From positions 1 to 52,352 of the forward strand of contig JAFZPV010000036.1 of NCBI GenBank assembly GCA_017552535.1: DNA of 52,352 nucleotides, given 5' to 3'. The position numbers and the translations under genes were made by a program. Source of the stretch: Clostridia bacterium (GTDB lineage Bacteria; Bacillota; Clostridia; Christensenellales; Aristaeellaceae). Below are positions 39,825-49,500 of the stretch, in pieces; position 1 is the stretch's first letter; each line of letters begins with the position of its first letter. The notes under the pieces are model-generated. The model did not search any database. It was not told where the DNA came from and worked only from the letters and a program-made list of their open reading frames with translations.

Positions 39825-41795
39825 ATGGCACAGGATTATACCGCAAAAGATATTACCGTACTGGAAGGCCTTGACGCAGTGCGCATGCGCCCGGGAATGT
39901 ATATAGGTTCCACCGGCAGCCGGGGCCTGCACCACCTGGTGTGGGAGATCGTGGACAACGCCATCGACGAGGCCTCGAACGGTTACGCCTCCGAGATCAG
40001 CGTCACCCTCAAAAAGGACGGCTCCTGCGAGGTGACCGACAACGGCCGCGGCCTGCCCGTGGACATCCACCCCAAGCTCGGCGTGAGCGCGGTGGAGGTC
40101 ATCTACACCCAGCTGCACGCGGGCGGAAAATTCGACAACAAGAACTACGCCTATTCCGGCGGCCTGCACGGCGTGGGTGCCAGCGTGGTGAACGCCCTGA
40201 GCGCCTGGTGCACCGTGGACGTATACCGGGACTTTACCCACTATTTCATGCGCTTTGAGAGCGTGGAAGACCCCAAGACCCACAAGATCATTTCCGGCCG
40301 CCCGGTGGCGCCGCTGGAAAAACTGGGCAACACCCGCAAGCGCGGCACCACCATATGCTTTTTGCCGGACGAGCGCGTGTTTGAGGACATCACTTTTAAC
40401 GGCGACACCGTGCGCCACCGCATACGGGAGCTGGCGTATTTAAACAAGGGCGTTCGGTTCATCTTTACCGACGAGCGCGTGAAGGACGAAAAGTACCGGC
40501 GCATCGAATACCTCTACGACGGCGGCCTTACCGACTTTGTGGGCTATCTGAACAAGGATAAGACCACCATCACCGAGCCCATCCTGCTGGAGGGCGACAC
40601 GGGGGACATGCGCATACGCGCCTGCATCCAGTATACGGATTCCTACACTGAGAGCATCTTTTCCTTCGTGAACAACATCCCCACTCCGGAGGGCGGCACC
40701 CACGAGACCGGCTTCAAGGCCGCGCTCACCAAGGTGTTCAACGATTACGCGCGCAAGTCCGGCGTGCTCAAGGAGAAGGACAACAACCTGCAGGGCGAGG
40801 ACTACCGGGAGGGCATCACGGCGGTGCTGGCCGTGAACGTGAAAAATCCCCAGTTCGAGGGTCAGACCAAGGGCCGCCTGGGCAATCCCGAGGTGAGGCC
40901 CATCGTGGAAGGCTGGATCGGGGAAAAGCTTTCCGTGCACCTGGAGGACCTCAAAAACCAGACCTCCGCCCGCCTGATCCTGGACAAAGCCGTGAAGGCG
41001 GCCAAGGTCAGGGAGGCCACCCGTAAGGCCAAGGAGGTGGCCCGCCAGAAAAACGAGCTGGAGGCCGCGCCCCTGGTGGGCAAGCTTTCCGCCTGCACGG
41101 GCAGGGACGCCAAGCTCAACGAATTGTTCATCGTGGAGGGCGATTCCGCCGGCGGCAGCGCCAAGCAGGGCCGCGACAGGCGCTTTCAGGCCATACTGCC
41201 CCTGCGCGGCAAGCCCCTGAACTCCGAAAAGAAGCGTTTGGACCAGGTGCTGGCCAACGAGGAGATCCGCTCCATGATCACGGCGCTGGGCACGGGCATC
41301 GGCGAGGACTTCGACCTGAGCCGCCTGAAGTACGACAAGGTCATCATCCTCTCGGACGCGGACCAGGACGGCGCGCACATCCGGGCCATCCTGCTCACCT
41401 TCTTCTACCGCTACATGAAGCCTCTGATCACCGAGGGCCACGTGTACATGGGCATGCCGCCGCTGTACAAGATCCAGAAGGGCGACACATCCATTTACTG
41501 CTACGACGACAAGGAACTGAACGAAGCCATGAAGGGCGTGGGCAAAGGCTATACCCTGCAGCGCTACAAGGGCCTTGGCGAGATGAATCCGGAGCAGCTT
41601 TGGGAGACCACCATGAATCCCGAGGGCCGCAAGCTCACCCAGGTATCCATCGAGGACGACACCGAAGCCGAGCGCATGGTGACGATCCTCATGGGCGACA
41701 AGGTGGAGCCCCGCAAGGACTACATCTTCATGTACGCCGATTTCAACAAAAAAGACGACTTCCAGCCCGTCGGCGAGGAAGGAGGCCGAGCCTAA
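39825..41795 (+). CDS. gyrB: Type IIA topoisomerase subunit B (GyrB/ParE)
   Basis: 656 residues. GHKL ATPase domain with EIVDNAIDEA (about 41), VTDNGRGLPV (about 69) and GGLHGVGASVVNALS (about 110); transducer; then the TOPRIM domain with FIVEGDSAGGSAKQGRDRRF (about 435, catalytic Glu) and ILSDADQDGAHI (about 506). PLRGKPLNSEKKR resembles GyrB more than ParE, but a second copy by the replication origin may exist elsewhere, so gyrase versus topoisomerase IV is unresolved. Start follows GGAGG. The gene ends directly at the gyrA start (no gap; GAAGGAGG within its last codons is the SD for gyrA). Confidence 0.95.
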   Translation: MAQDYTAKDITVLEGLDAVRMRPGMYIGSTGSRGLHHLVWEIVDNAIDEASNGYASEISVTLKKDGSCEVTDNGRGLPVDIHPKLGVSAVEVIYTQLHAGGKFDNKNYAYSGGLHGVGASVVNALSAWCTVDVYRDFTHYFMRFESVEDPKTHKIISGRPVAPLEKLGNTRKRGTTICFLPDERVFEDITFNGDTVRHRIRELAYLNKGVRFIFTDERVKDEKYRRIEYLYDGGLTDFVGYLNKDKTTITEPILLEGDTGDMRIRACIQYTDSYTESIFSFVNNIPTPEGGTHETGFKAALTKVFNDYARKSGVLKEKDNNLQGEDYREGITAVLAVNVKNPQFEGQTKGRLGNPEVRPIVEGWIGEKLSVHLEDLKNQTSARLILDKAVKAAKVREATRKAKEVARQKNELEAAPLVGKLSACTGRDAKLNELFIVEGDSAGGSAKQGRDRRFQAILPLRGKPLNSEKKRLDQVLANEEIRSMITALGTGIGEDFDLSRLKYDKVIILSDADQDGAHIRAILLTFFYRYMKPLITEGHVYMGMPPLYKIQKGDTSIYCYDDKELNEAMKGVGKGYTLQRYKGLGEMNPEQLWETTMNPEGRKLTQVSIEDDTEAERMVTILMGDKVEPRKDYIFMYADFNKKDDFQPVGEEGGRA

Positions 41796-44234
41796 ATGCC
41801 CAAAAAGACCCGAAACGAGCCCATGAAAGGCGTCAAGACCGAGGTCATCATGCAAAAGACCATGGAGAGCGTGATGCACGCCTCCATGATGCCCTACTCT
41901 GAGCACGTCATCCTGGACCGGGCATTGCCCCGGGTGGAGGACGGCTTAAAGCCCGTGCAGCGGCGCATCCTCTACACCATGCAGGAACTGGCGCTCACGC
42001 CGGACAAGCCTCACCGAAAATGCGCCCGCATCGTGGGCGACTGCCTGGGCAAATACCATCCCCACGGCGATTCTTCCGTGTACGGCGCGCTGGCGCGCAT
42101 GGCGCAGGATTTTGCCCTGCGCGCGCCTTTGGTGGACGGACACGGCAACTTCGGCTCCATCGACGGCGACAGCCCCGCCGCCATGCGATACACCGAAGCC
42201 CGCATGACCCCGCTGGCCGTGGAGATGCTCAAGGATATCGACAAGGACACCGTGGATTTCCACCTGAACTTTGACGATACCCAGCGCGAGCCGGACCTTC
42301 TGCCCGGCAGCTTTCCCAACATCCTCGTAAACGGCGCGGACGGCATTGCTGTGGGCCTTGCCACCAACATCCCGCCCCACAACCTGGGGGAGGCTATTGA
42401 TGGCGTGATCGCCGTGATGGACAGGCCGGACATCACCACGCGGGAGCTTATGCAGTTTATCCCCGGGCCGGACTTTCCCACCGGCGGCGTTCTGGCCTGC
42501 ACCGAGGAACTGTACCAGGCCTACGAGACCGGGCGCGGCAAGGTACAGCTGCGCGCCAAGGTGGATATCGAGAAAGGGCAGAACGGCCGCACCCTTCTGG
42601 TGATGACCGAGATGACCTACGGCAAAAACAAGGCAGCGCTGCTTGAAAAGATCCTGAGGCTCTCCGAGGAAAAGAAAGAGCTCTTCGCCGACATCTACGA
42701 TATCCGCGACGAGAGTGACCGCACGGGCATGCGCGCCGTAATCGAGCTTAAGCGCGACGCCGACCCCGAGCGCGTGCTGGCGGGCCTGTACAAATACAGC
42801 GAGCTGCAGGATACCGTGGGCGTGAACATGGTTTGCATCGCCGAGGGCAAGCCCATGCAGCTGGGCCTGAAGGCCATACTGCAGTATTACATCCGGCACC
42901 GCAAAAACGTGGTGCTGCGCCGCACGAAATACGATCTGGACAAGGCGAAGGCCCGCGCCCACATCCTGGAGGGCCTGATCATCGCCGTGGACAACCTGGA
43001 TGAGGTGATCGCCCTCATCCGTTCCAGCAAAAACCCCAAGGAAGCCCGTGAGCGCCTGATGAAGCGCTTTTCCCTCACGGAGATCCAGGCCCAGGCCATC
43101 CTGGACATGCGCCTGCAGAGGCTCACGAACCTGGAGATCCTTACCCTGCGGGAGGAATATGCCCAGGTACTCAAGCTCATCAAATACCTGGAGAGCATCT
43201 TAAAGAGCGAAAAAAAGCTCATGCAGGTGATCAAGGACGAGCTTCTGGAGGTCAAGAGCAAATACGCCGATCCCCGGCGCACCAGGCTGGTGGACGCCTT
43301 TGAGGAAAAGGAGCCCGAGCCCCTGCCGCGCGTGGCGGAGGAGGCGCTGGTATATGTAAGCCGCGCAGGCTTTATAAAGCGCGTTTCGCCCCGACTGTTC
43401 GACAAGGCAGTAGCTTCCGGCGAGGCGGCGGACGTGGGGGACCATCTCTTCCGCTGCGACACGGATACCAGGCTTTTGTTCTTCACCAACCGCGGCAACT
43501 GCTATCCGCTCACGGTGGACAAGCTGCCGGAGGTGCGCGTGAAAGACCGCGGCACGCCCCCGGGCGGCCTGCTGGCCGGCCTCGAGGCGGGAGAGGCGCC
43601 GGTGAGCGTGCTGGCGGTTTCGCCCGGCGCATTCGAAGGAACGCTTCTGTTCGTTTCCGAGGGCGGCGTGGTGAAGCGCACTGCATTCGGCGAGTACGAT
43701 ATCAACCGCGCCCGCTTCCAGGCCTGCGGTCTCAAGGCGGGGGACAGCCTGAAGCAGGTCGCGCTCCTCGGGGACGAAGAGAACCTGCTGATCCTCACGC
43801 AGAACGGCATGAGCGTGCACTTCCGCATGGAGGAGATCACGGTGATCGGCCGCACCGGCGCCGGCGTAAAGGGAATAAGCCTTGCCGCGGACGACAAGGT
43901 GTTTGCCGCCTTCCCCAACAGTGAGGAAGGGGAGACGCTGCTGGTGAGCGACAAGGGCTTCATGAAGCGCGTGCTTCTGATCGACTACGATCTGCAGGCC
44001 CGCGGGGGCAAGGGCGTCAAATGCTTTAACTTCCTTAAAAACGGCTCCAACGGCAGCCGCATCGCCGGCGCGCTCGTGGTAAAAGAACCCTTCGACTTCG
44101 AGTACCGCCAGAAGAGCGGCACCGCGCTCACCCTCAACACGGATACCGTGCGCATAGAACGCCGCGAGAGCAAAGGCACCATGTACGCCATGTGCGTGCT
44201 GGACGACGTGATCGAGGAAGTGCGCAGGGTCTGA
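41796..44234 (+). CDS. gyrA: Type IIA topoisomerase subunit A (GyrA/ParC)
   Basis: 812 residues. N-terminal breakage-reunion domain with [18 protein letters not shown] (about 43), catalytic Tyr132 in [10 protein letters not shown], and GyrA-like [16 protein letters not shown]-terminal beta-pinwheel repeats contain QARGGKG (734-740), a one-mismatch GyrA box, which supports a gyrase. At the position of E. coli GyrA Asp87 it has Gly97 (codon 42084-42086) while the Ser83 equivalent is Ser93; Asp87Gly is a known quinolone-resistance change in Enterobacteria. Translation is coupled to the B subunit. Dabb-family gene follows 28 bases later. Confidence 0.94.
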   Translation: MPKKTRNEPMKGVKTEVIMQKTMESVMHASMMPYSEHVILDRALPRVEDGLKPVQRRILYTMQELALTPDKPHRKCARIVGDCLGKYHPHGDSSVYGALARMAQDFALRAPLVDGHGNFGSIDGDSPAAMRYTEARMTPLAVEMLKDIDKDTVDFHLNFDDTQREPDLLPGSFPNILVNGADGIAVGLATNIPPHNLGEAIDGVIAVMDRPDITTRELMQFIPGPDFPTGGVLACTEELYQAYETGRGKVQLRAKVDIEKGQNGRTLLVMTEMTYGKNKAALLEKILRLSEEKKELFADIYDIRDESDRTGMRAVIELKRDADPERVLAGLYKYSELQDTVGVNMVCIAEGKPMQLGLKAILQYYIRHRKNVVLRRTKYDLDKAKARAHILEGLIIAVDNLDEVIALIRSSKNPKEARERLMKRFSLTEIQAQAILDMRLQRLTNLEILTLREEYAQVLKLIKYLESILKSEKKLMQVIKDELLEVKSKYADPRRTRLVDAFEEKEPEPLPRVAEEALVYVSRAGFIKRVSPRLFDKAVASGEAADVGDHLFRCDTDTRLLFFTNRGNCYPLTVDKLPEVRVKDRGTPPGGLLAGLEAGEAPVSVLAVSPGAFEGTLLFVSEGGVVKRTAFGEYDINRARFQACGLKAGDSLKQVALLGDEENLLILTQNGMSVHFRMEEITVIGRTGAGVKGISLAADDKVFAAFPNSEEGETLLVSDKGFMKRVLLIDYDLQARGGKGVKCFNFLKNGSNGSRIAGALVVKEPFDFEYRQKSGTALTLNTDTVRIERRESKGTMYAMCVLDDVIEEVRRV

Positions 44235-44262
44235 CACAAAAAGAATTTCAGGAGGAAAAACC

Positions 44263-44550
44263 ATGATCCGTCATATCGTCATGTTCAAGATCAAGGACGA
44301 GTACAAAAGCGAGCTGCCCTCTCTGGTGCAGGGCTTTTACGGCATGAAGGGGAAGATCGAGGGCATGCTGGACCTGGAGGCCGGGCAGGACATCCTGGGC
44401 AGCGAACGCTCCTACGACCTGGCGCTGATCACGCTGTTTGAAGACCGCGCCGCTTTCGATGCCTACCAGACGCATCCGGTGCATATGCCCGTCAAAAAGC
44501 GCATGCACGAGGTTCGCTCCGCCTCGGTGGCCTGCGATTTCGAGGTATAA
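44263..44550 (+). CDS. Dabb-family (stress-responsive alpha/beta barrel) protein
   Basis: 95 residues, one dimeric alpha-beta barrel (Dabb) domain: MIRHIVMFKIKD at the start, an LPSLVQGFYGM helix, DLALITLFEDRAAFDAYQ (about 52) and HPVHMPVKKRMHEV. Dabb proteins are small dimers with varied or unknown functions, some linked to stress. SD AGGAGG with six-base spacing. It follows gyrA closely and may be read with it by convenience rather than function. Confidence 0.93.
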   Translation: MIRHIVMFKIKDEYKSELPSLVQGFYGMKGKIEGMLDLEAGQDILGSERSYDLALITLFEDRAAFDAYQTHPVHMPVKKRMHEVRSASVACDFEV

Positions 44551-44600
44551 GGCCAAGACAGGCTCTCCACGGTCGCTCGGGAATGGCGGTCCTGCATTCC

Positions 44601-44698
44601 ACCTCATCACCGCCTGCGGCGGAGCTTCCCCTGAAGGGGAAGCCTGATTTGCCTTCTCCTGGAGGAGAAGGTGGGCCGCGAAGCGGATCGGATGAGGT
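44601..44698. repeat. 98-bp MITE-like interspersed repeat
   Basis: Ends are inverted, ACCTCATC and GATGAGGT. Inside are two palindromes, CTTCCCCTGAAGGGGAAG and CTTCTCCTGGAGGAGAAG, and a GCGAAGCGGATCG tail. Elements with the same boxes are frequent in Firmicutes genomes of the gut (from memory). Non-autonomous, no transposase inside. Confidence 0.75.
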
Positions 44699-44749
44699 GT
44701 GGGTCTGACAGAAGTCCCTGAGTTTGCGAAAAAGACCCCAAAACAGTAC

Positions 44750-44787
44750 ACGCCGGCGGTGCGGGAATGTTCCCGCACCGCCGGCGT
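44750..44787 (-). terminator. 18-bp perfect hairpin ending the DUF4956 transcript
   Basis: Perfect 18-bp arms (ACGCCGGCGGTGCGGGAA at 44750-44767) with only TG between. On the leftward strand a T-rich stretch (TGTACTGTTTTGG) follows, so it probably ends the CotH operon. Confidence 0.75.
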
Positions 44788-44803
44788 ATGTTATCCCTTG
44801 GTC

Positions 44804-45472
44804 TTACAGAGTATCCGCCTTGTAGCTCACCAGAGAGGCTTCCTTGATGCCCTGCAGGGAGAGCAGCTTATTCAGGAAGGCTTCGCTCTTTTCCACGCGC
44901 ACTTCGTAGGTCAGTTCAATGCCGCTGCCGGTCACGGTCTTGCTCTTGAGCTGCTGATAACGTACCCTCGTGAGCAGCTTCTGGGCGTTCGCCTCGCCTT
45001 CGGAGTCGGCGCGCACCACCAGCAGGTAGCTGTCTTCGCCCTTGTTCATGATCACGCTGCGCAGCACGAAGATCACCACCGCGATGCCCACCACGGCGAT
45101 GGCGGACAGAAGGAACTGGCCGGCGCCCAGCAGGATGCCCATGGTGAGGGCCCAGAACATGTAGGCGGTATCCAGCGGGTCCTTGACCGCCGTGCGGAAG
45201 CGGACGATGGACAGCGCGCCCACCATGCCCATGGACAGCGCCACGTTGTTGCGGATGCACAGCACCACCGGCGCGGTGATAGTGGTCATCAGGATCAGGG
45301 TCAGGGCGAAGTTCTGCGAGAACATCACGCCCCGGAAGGTCTTCTTGTATACCCAGTAGATGAACAGGCCAACGGCGAAGGCCATCAGCAGCGTAAAGAT
45401 CACCAGCGCGATGGAGTTGGCGCCGATGGACTGATTCTGAAAGATCTCCTGGAAGATTTTGCTGTTTTTCAC
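44804..45472 (-). CDS. DUF4956 membrane protein
   Basis: 222 residues. Four membrane helices (about 20-42, 58-76, 105-125, 130-148; hydrophobic segments such as ALVIFTLLMAFAVGLFIYWV) then a soluble ferredoxin-like C-terminal domain (about 150-220, ending with EASLVSY). Contains VGALSIVRFRTAVKDPLDTAYMFWAL (shortened here) with a conserved Arg-Phe-Arg. DUF4956 is typically encoded next to VTC-domain polyphosphate polymerases, as here. GTG start at 45472 with AAGGGGA upstream. 60 bases after the VTC gene. Role unknown; a membrane partner of VTC is inferred. Confidence 0.92.
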   Translation of the reverse strand: MKNSKIFQEIFQNQSIGANSIALVIFTLLMAFAVGLFIYWVYKKTFRGVMFSQNFALTLILMTTITAPVVLCIRNNVALSMGMVGALSIVRFRTAVKDPLDTAYMFWALTMGILLGAGQFLLSAIAVVGIAVVIFVLRSVIMNKGEDSYLLVVRADSEGEANAQKLLTRVRYQQLKSKTVTGSGIELTYEVRVEKSEAFLNKLLSLQGIKEASLVSYKADTL

Positions 45473-45532
45473 GAGGTCGGTCCCCTTTCGATTGGTATTA
45501 AAGTGTTTATGTTCAGCCTCGCGGCCAAATCG

Positions 45533-46240
45533 TCATGCGAGAGGTTCAAAGCGGCGGCACAGGACGTACTTGGAGATGGCGCAGTATTCGGTGGGCGTAT
45601 CGTACAGGATCGCCGCCACGAAGTCCGGAAGATACCGGTCGTATTTGACCTCCAGGATCTCGCGCCCGTCGTCCAGGGGGCTCAGCGTGAGCAGGCGGCT
45701 GCTGTACAGGTCTGTGCTGCCGGGGCAGGTGGCCAGATGCTTGTCGAAGGTCACGCGTACGTTTTCCACGCGGCCCACGAAGGCTTCGCGGGTATAGTCC
45801 ACGATGGTCTTTGCCCGCAGCAGGTGGTTTCGCATCTCGGCGTACATATCCAGCAGCAGCGGGTCGTCATACCTGAGCAGCGGAGAGGGGTTGCCTTCGA
45901 TCAGCTGCTGGGCGAGCTTTCGGCTGATGCGGCAGGCGGACTTCTGGATGAGGTTTCCTTCCTTGCGCTTGCGCTCCAGGTACGTCACGTCTTCCTTCAG
46001 GCTGTAGATGCGTATGCGGTACTTGTCGCGGTGGGCGACGCCGTCCATTTTGTCGTAATAGGCGCTGTTGAAGACGTCGTCAAAGTACAGGGAGCGGATA
46101 AAGTAGTTGCCGTCTTTGTCGGCGTGGCTGTCCCTGGAGAGCACGCGGCTCAGGCGGGAGCGCAGCACAGCCATGTCCTTCGGGTTGATCCAGTACTTTT
46201 TCTCGTGCCTTTCCGGAAGGCGGATGATCTTTTCTTCCAT
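45533..46240 (-). CDS. VTC-domain polyphosphate polymerase
   Basis: 235 residues, the stand-alone VTC (vacuolar transporter chaperone) fold. In yeast Vtc4 this tunnel-shaped domain makes polyphosphate from ATP, with basic residues lining the channel. Here the matching basic elements are RHEKKYWI (about 10), DKYRIRIYSL (about 72), YLERKRKEGN (about 87), VDYTREAFVG (about 147) and EVKYDRYLPD (about 198). Soluble, no anchor. Start follows GGGAGG that overlaps the CotH stop. Middle gene of the CotH-VTC-DUF4956 operon, 10 bases after CotH. Confidence 0.94.
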   Translation of the reverse strand: MEEKIIRLPERHEKKYWINPKDMAVLRSRLSRVLSRDSHADKDGNYFIRSLYFDDVFNSAYYDKMDGVAHRDKYRIRIYSLKEDVTYLERKRKEGNLIQKSACRISRKLAQQLIEGNPSPLLRYDDPLLLDMYAEMRNHLLRAKTIVDYTREAFVGRVENVRVTFDKHLATCPGSTDLYSSRLLTLSPLDDGREILEVKYDRYLPDFVAAILYDTPTEYCAISKYVLCRRFEPLA

Positions 46241-46250
46241 GGTGCCTCCC

Positions 46251-49200
46251 TTAATAGTACGAATAGCTCTTGCCCTTGTCGTCGATCAGGTCCACGCTGC
46301 GGGCGATCTCGCCGAAATAGTGCTCAAATTCGGTCTTGCCCAGGGCGTTGTAGAAGAAATACAGCAGGCGGCCCGGGCGGTTCTTGGCGTAATTGACGAA
46401 CTTCTTTAGGTGGTTGTTGTATTCCGTGCTTGAAACGCCCCAGCGGCTCAGGTGCTGACTGAGCTCCGGCTCCAGCTCGTTGTAGCGGTCTGAGATGCGC
46501 ACCAGCATTGCCTGGCTGGACCAGTCGCTCTTGAGCTTTTCGGCGAACAGCGACAGGAAATAGTCCCGGCAGCGGCGGTTCTTCATCAGGGCGATGAACA
46601 GGGAGTTGTCGCACTTGTTGCCGTCGCCCACGCCGCCGGGCTTGAGCCAGCGGCCTACGGAGTTGGTGTCGGTGTAGAAGGCCCAGTCAAAGTCGTACAG
46701 CACCCATCTCCACTTTCCGTCCACCGCGGCGCAGCGGTACTTTTTGCAGTTGAGCAGGTCGGTGTTGCCGGTGTAGATTTCCACGGCGCAGTAGTTGAGG
46801 TAGTTCCAAACGTCGATGTACTGCTCGGCGACGGCCAGCTCTTCGTCATTGTCGATGCCGTTCTTGGTGTACCAGTCCTTGAACTCCGTCCAGGTCTTCT
46901 TGGAGCCCTTCATCAGGTTGTCGTTTGCCTTGAGCAGGTCGATGCTGTCCTTGAGGCTCGTGTCCCAGCCTTCCCACTGGCAGATGGAATAGGTGTTCAC
47001 GCGCTCGCGCATATTGTAGTGGCCCCAGTATTCGCCGTTTAAATACACGATGGCCAGGCTGGTGTCCTGATACATCACGTCCAGCCCTTCGGCGAGGGAG
47101 GAGAGGATGCTGTCGCGCATGCGGGTATAGCGGGTATCCTGGCCGGACTGCCTGAGCAGGAAGGATTGGTATTCGGTATAGTCCCGGTTGGGGAAGAGTT
47201 TGGCGTAAAAGCGGTTCTGGCCGTATTTGGAGTTGGCGATCACCTTGAAGGACTTCTGGTTCTCCTGGCGGCTGTACTGGCCGTGCAGGCGCACGCCGCA
47301 GCCCTGGGAGAGGATCGTGCCGCTTTCTTCGTCAAACAGTTCCACGTTGGCCGTCTTTTCCCAGGTCATCCAGAAGTTGGCGCCCTTGTTGATGGAGCCG
47401 TAGGGGGCGGAGGCGGTGGCGTTCGGGCCTTTTACGTACAGGCCCTTGCTGTAGCCCCACAGGTCCTCGGGGTCCATCACCAGCGAAACCACCTGCATCG
47501 TGTGGTGTACGCCGAAAAAGTACGTCTGGGTGTTGATGAGGGAGGAGAGCTGCCCGTTCTTGGCGGCGATGGCCCGCACCACCGTGGTCTCGCTCAGATG
47601 GATGGGACCTTCGTATACATATGTGCGGGTGGTGCCGGAGCGCCTGGAGGCGTATTCCGGGTCCACGGTATAGCTGTAGCCGTTTACTTCGGTAGGATCG
47701 GGCTCGGAGGAATCCAGCGTATAGTAGATGGTGGCGCCGTCCTCGCAGTATATCTCCAGCGTCAGGTAGTCGCCTGCCTCAAACAGACCGCCCTGGGTGG
47801 AGAAGGTGGGGGAGAGCATGCGCTCTTCGTAGCCCGCGCCAGCGTTGGCACTGCCGGGGGTGGCGGAGGCCAGGTAGTAAAAACCGCTGTCCAGGCTCGT
47901 GCCCATGCGGCCATAGGACATATCCGTATACTGCTGGCCCATCGGGCAGCGGTCCAGGATCTTTCCCGTGGGGTCGCTGAGCACCAGCGTTTCGCCCTCG
48001 GTGGCGGACAGGGAAAAGCTGGTGTGCAGGTACGCGCCCACTTTGTCGTCAAGACCGCTTAAATAGACGCCAATCAGCGAGCCCGCCGGCACTACGGTAC
48101 CTTCCGGAAACTGCCACTTGCGGGGCTTTCCGGGGTCGTCGCTCAGGCCGTAGCCGGAGATGTCCACGTTCTGGTTCGTGGCGTTTCGCAGCTCCACCCA
48201 GTCGTAACTGGAGTTGTTCACGTTGGTCTTGGAGGTGGACGCCATGATTTCGTTGATAAATATCCCGCTTGTATTTTGCGCCGCGAACTGACCGGAGATC
48301 AGCGCGGCGCTTGCAAAGGTGTTGGCCATGCCCGGCGTTGGTGCTTTGGTTGTCACCCAAACCTCGTCGGACTGCCTTGAGAGGGACTGATCGGCTTTCA
48401 GCAGATCGTACTCCACCTTGTCTATGATGTAGCCGGAGGAGTCGGTAAGGTATACGCCTTCCTTCTCGGTGGCCAGCTTGAAGTTGGTGTGCAGCGGTTT
48501 GGAGGCGTCGCGCCGGTCGTAGCCGGAGCAGTACACGATCATGTACTGGCCCGCGTCAATGGATATGTTGGGGAAGGTCCATTTGCGCAGGTTGTCCTCG
48601 CTGTCGCTTAAGCAGTAGCCCTGCAGGCTGATGGAATAGGAGGAAGAATTGTAGATCTCCACCCAGTCCACGTATTCGCCGTTTTCGTCCGCGGCGTAGG
48701 AAACGTTCTTCGCCATCAGCTCGGTCAGGCGGATGGGGCTGTCCTTCACCTGGCGGTTGGAGCGCAGCGCGAGGTAGTTCTCGTGGGTGTTTTCCATCAG
48801 GGGCGTGGGCTCGTCGCAGATTTGGAAGCTGCCGTCTATCTCCGCGTAGGAGGTGTTGGCGGTAAGCTCCGGCACGTTCAGTGACTGTACGGCTGTGCCT
48901 ACGGAGCTGAACAGGATGATGGTGTCGCCGGAGGAAGAGATCTTGAACGGCGCGTGGTAGGTGTAGCCGTAGATGTCCCTGGTGGTGCTGGTGCAGAACA
49001 CCAGCACGCGTTCCCCGCTTTTGAGCACGTGGCTGGGGAACTCAAAGTATTTGAGCATCAGGCTCGCGTCCTTGGCAAGCTTCCAGCCCTTTAAGTTCAC
49101 GTCGGAACCGGAAACGTTGGTGATCTCGATCCAGTCGGAATAGGCGCCTGTGTCATCCTGGATGGAAGAGGCGTTGGAGCTCATGATCTCGGTGATGCGA

Positions 49201-49403
49201 ACGGAACTGGCTACGTCGATCTCGGGCACGGCGACGCTTTCGTCCTGCTGGCGGGGAAACACTTTGTCCTGCAAAAACCAGCAAAGCAGGATGAAGGCAA
49301 GGCCGCCTGCGATCACGAGAGGCAGGTAGCGGTTTGTTTTTCCGCTGTTCTTTTTCGCCGCGGCCTTCTTTGCGGGCCGGGCGGATGCATGTTTATTCTG
49401 CAC
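46251..49403 (-). CDS. CotH-kinase protein with three lamin-tail domains
   Basis: 1050 residues, extracellular by its single N-terminal membrane anchor (about 28-45). In order: three lamin-tail (LTD) domains (about 68-170, 225-340, 378-500; e.g. VRITEIMSSNASS, YDWVELRNA), a chitobiase-like C-terminal domain (about 535-650), and a CotH kinase domain (about 655-960) with GVRLHGQYSRQENQKSF and WRWVLYDFDWAF (about 905, DFD metal motif). CotH kinases phosphorylate spore-coat or surface proteins. GTG start with GGAGG. First gene of an operon with VTC and DUF4956. LTD plus CotH at this size is seen in Clostridia. Confidence 0.94.
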   Translation of the reverse strand: MQNKHASARPAKKAAAKKNSGKTNRYLPLVIAGGLAFILLCWFLQDKVFPRQQDESVAVPEIDVASSVRITEIMSSNASSIQDDTGAYSDWIEITNVSGSDVNLKGWKLAKDASLMLKYFEFPSHVLKSGERVLVFCTSTTRDIYGYTYHAPFKISSSGDTIILFSSVGTAVQSLNVPELTANTSYAEIDGSFQICDEPTPLMENTHENYLALRSNRQVKDSPIRLTELMAKNVSYAADENGEYVDWVEIYNSSSYSISLQGYCLSDSEDNLRKWTFPNISIDAGQYMIVYCSGYDRRDASKPLHTNFKLATEKEGVYLTDSSGYIIDKVEYDLLKADQSLSRQSDEVWVTTKAPTPGMANTFASAALISGQFAAQNTSGIFINEIMASTSKTNVNNSSYDWVELRNATNQNVDISGYGLSDDPGKPRKWQFPEGTVVPAGSLIGVYLSGLDDKVGAYLHTSFSLSATEGETLVLSDPTGKILDRCPMGQQYTDMSYGRMGTSLDSGFYYLASATPGSANAGAGYEERMLSPTFSTQGGLFEAGDYLTLEIYCEDGATIYYTLDSSEPDPTEVNGYSYTVDPEYASRRSGTTRTYVYEGPIHLSETTVVRAIAAKNGQLSSLINTQTYFFGVHHTMQVVSLVMDPEDLWGYSKGLYVKGPNATASAPYGSINKGANFWMTWEKTANVELFDEESGTILSQGCGVRLHGQYSRQENQKSFKVIANSKYGQNRFYAKLFPNRDYTEYQSFLLRQSGQDTRYTRMRDSILSSLAEGLDVMYQDTSLAIVYLNGEYWGHYNMRERVNTYSICQWEGWDTSLKDSIDLLKANDNLMKGSKKTWTEFKDWYTKNGIDNDEELAVAEQYIDVWNYLNYCAVEIYTGNTDLLNCKKYRCAAVDGKWRWVLYDFDWAFYTDTNSVGRWLKPGGVGDGNKCDNSLFIALMKNRRCRDYFLSLFAEKLKSDWSSQAMLVRISDRYNELEPELSQHLSRWGVSSTEYNNHLKKFVNYAKNRPGRLLYFFYNALGKTEFEHYFGEIARSVDLIDDKGKSYSYY

Positions 49404-49500
49404 GCAGTTTCCTCCGAATGTGGTATATATGAGGGCGTGCGCCCTTCGGGTAAGCGGCGGGCTGTGCGCCGCGCCGGTATTCTGAATGATAACAGTTTAT

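Noticed and set aside
40440-41906. 488-codon leftward open frame opposite gyrB
   Set aside because: Antisense shadow of a very well conserved gene.
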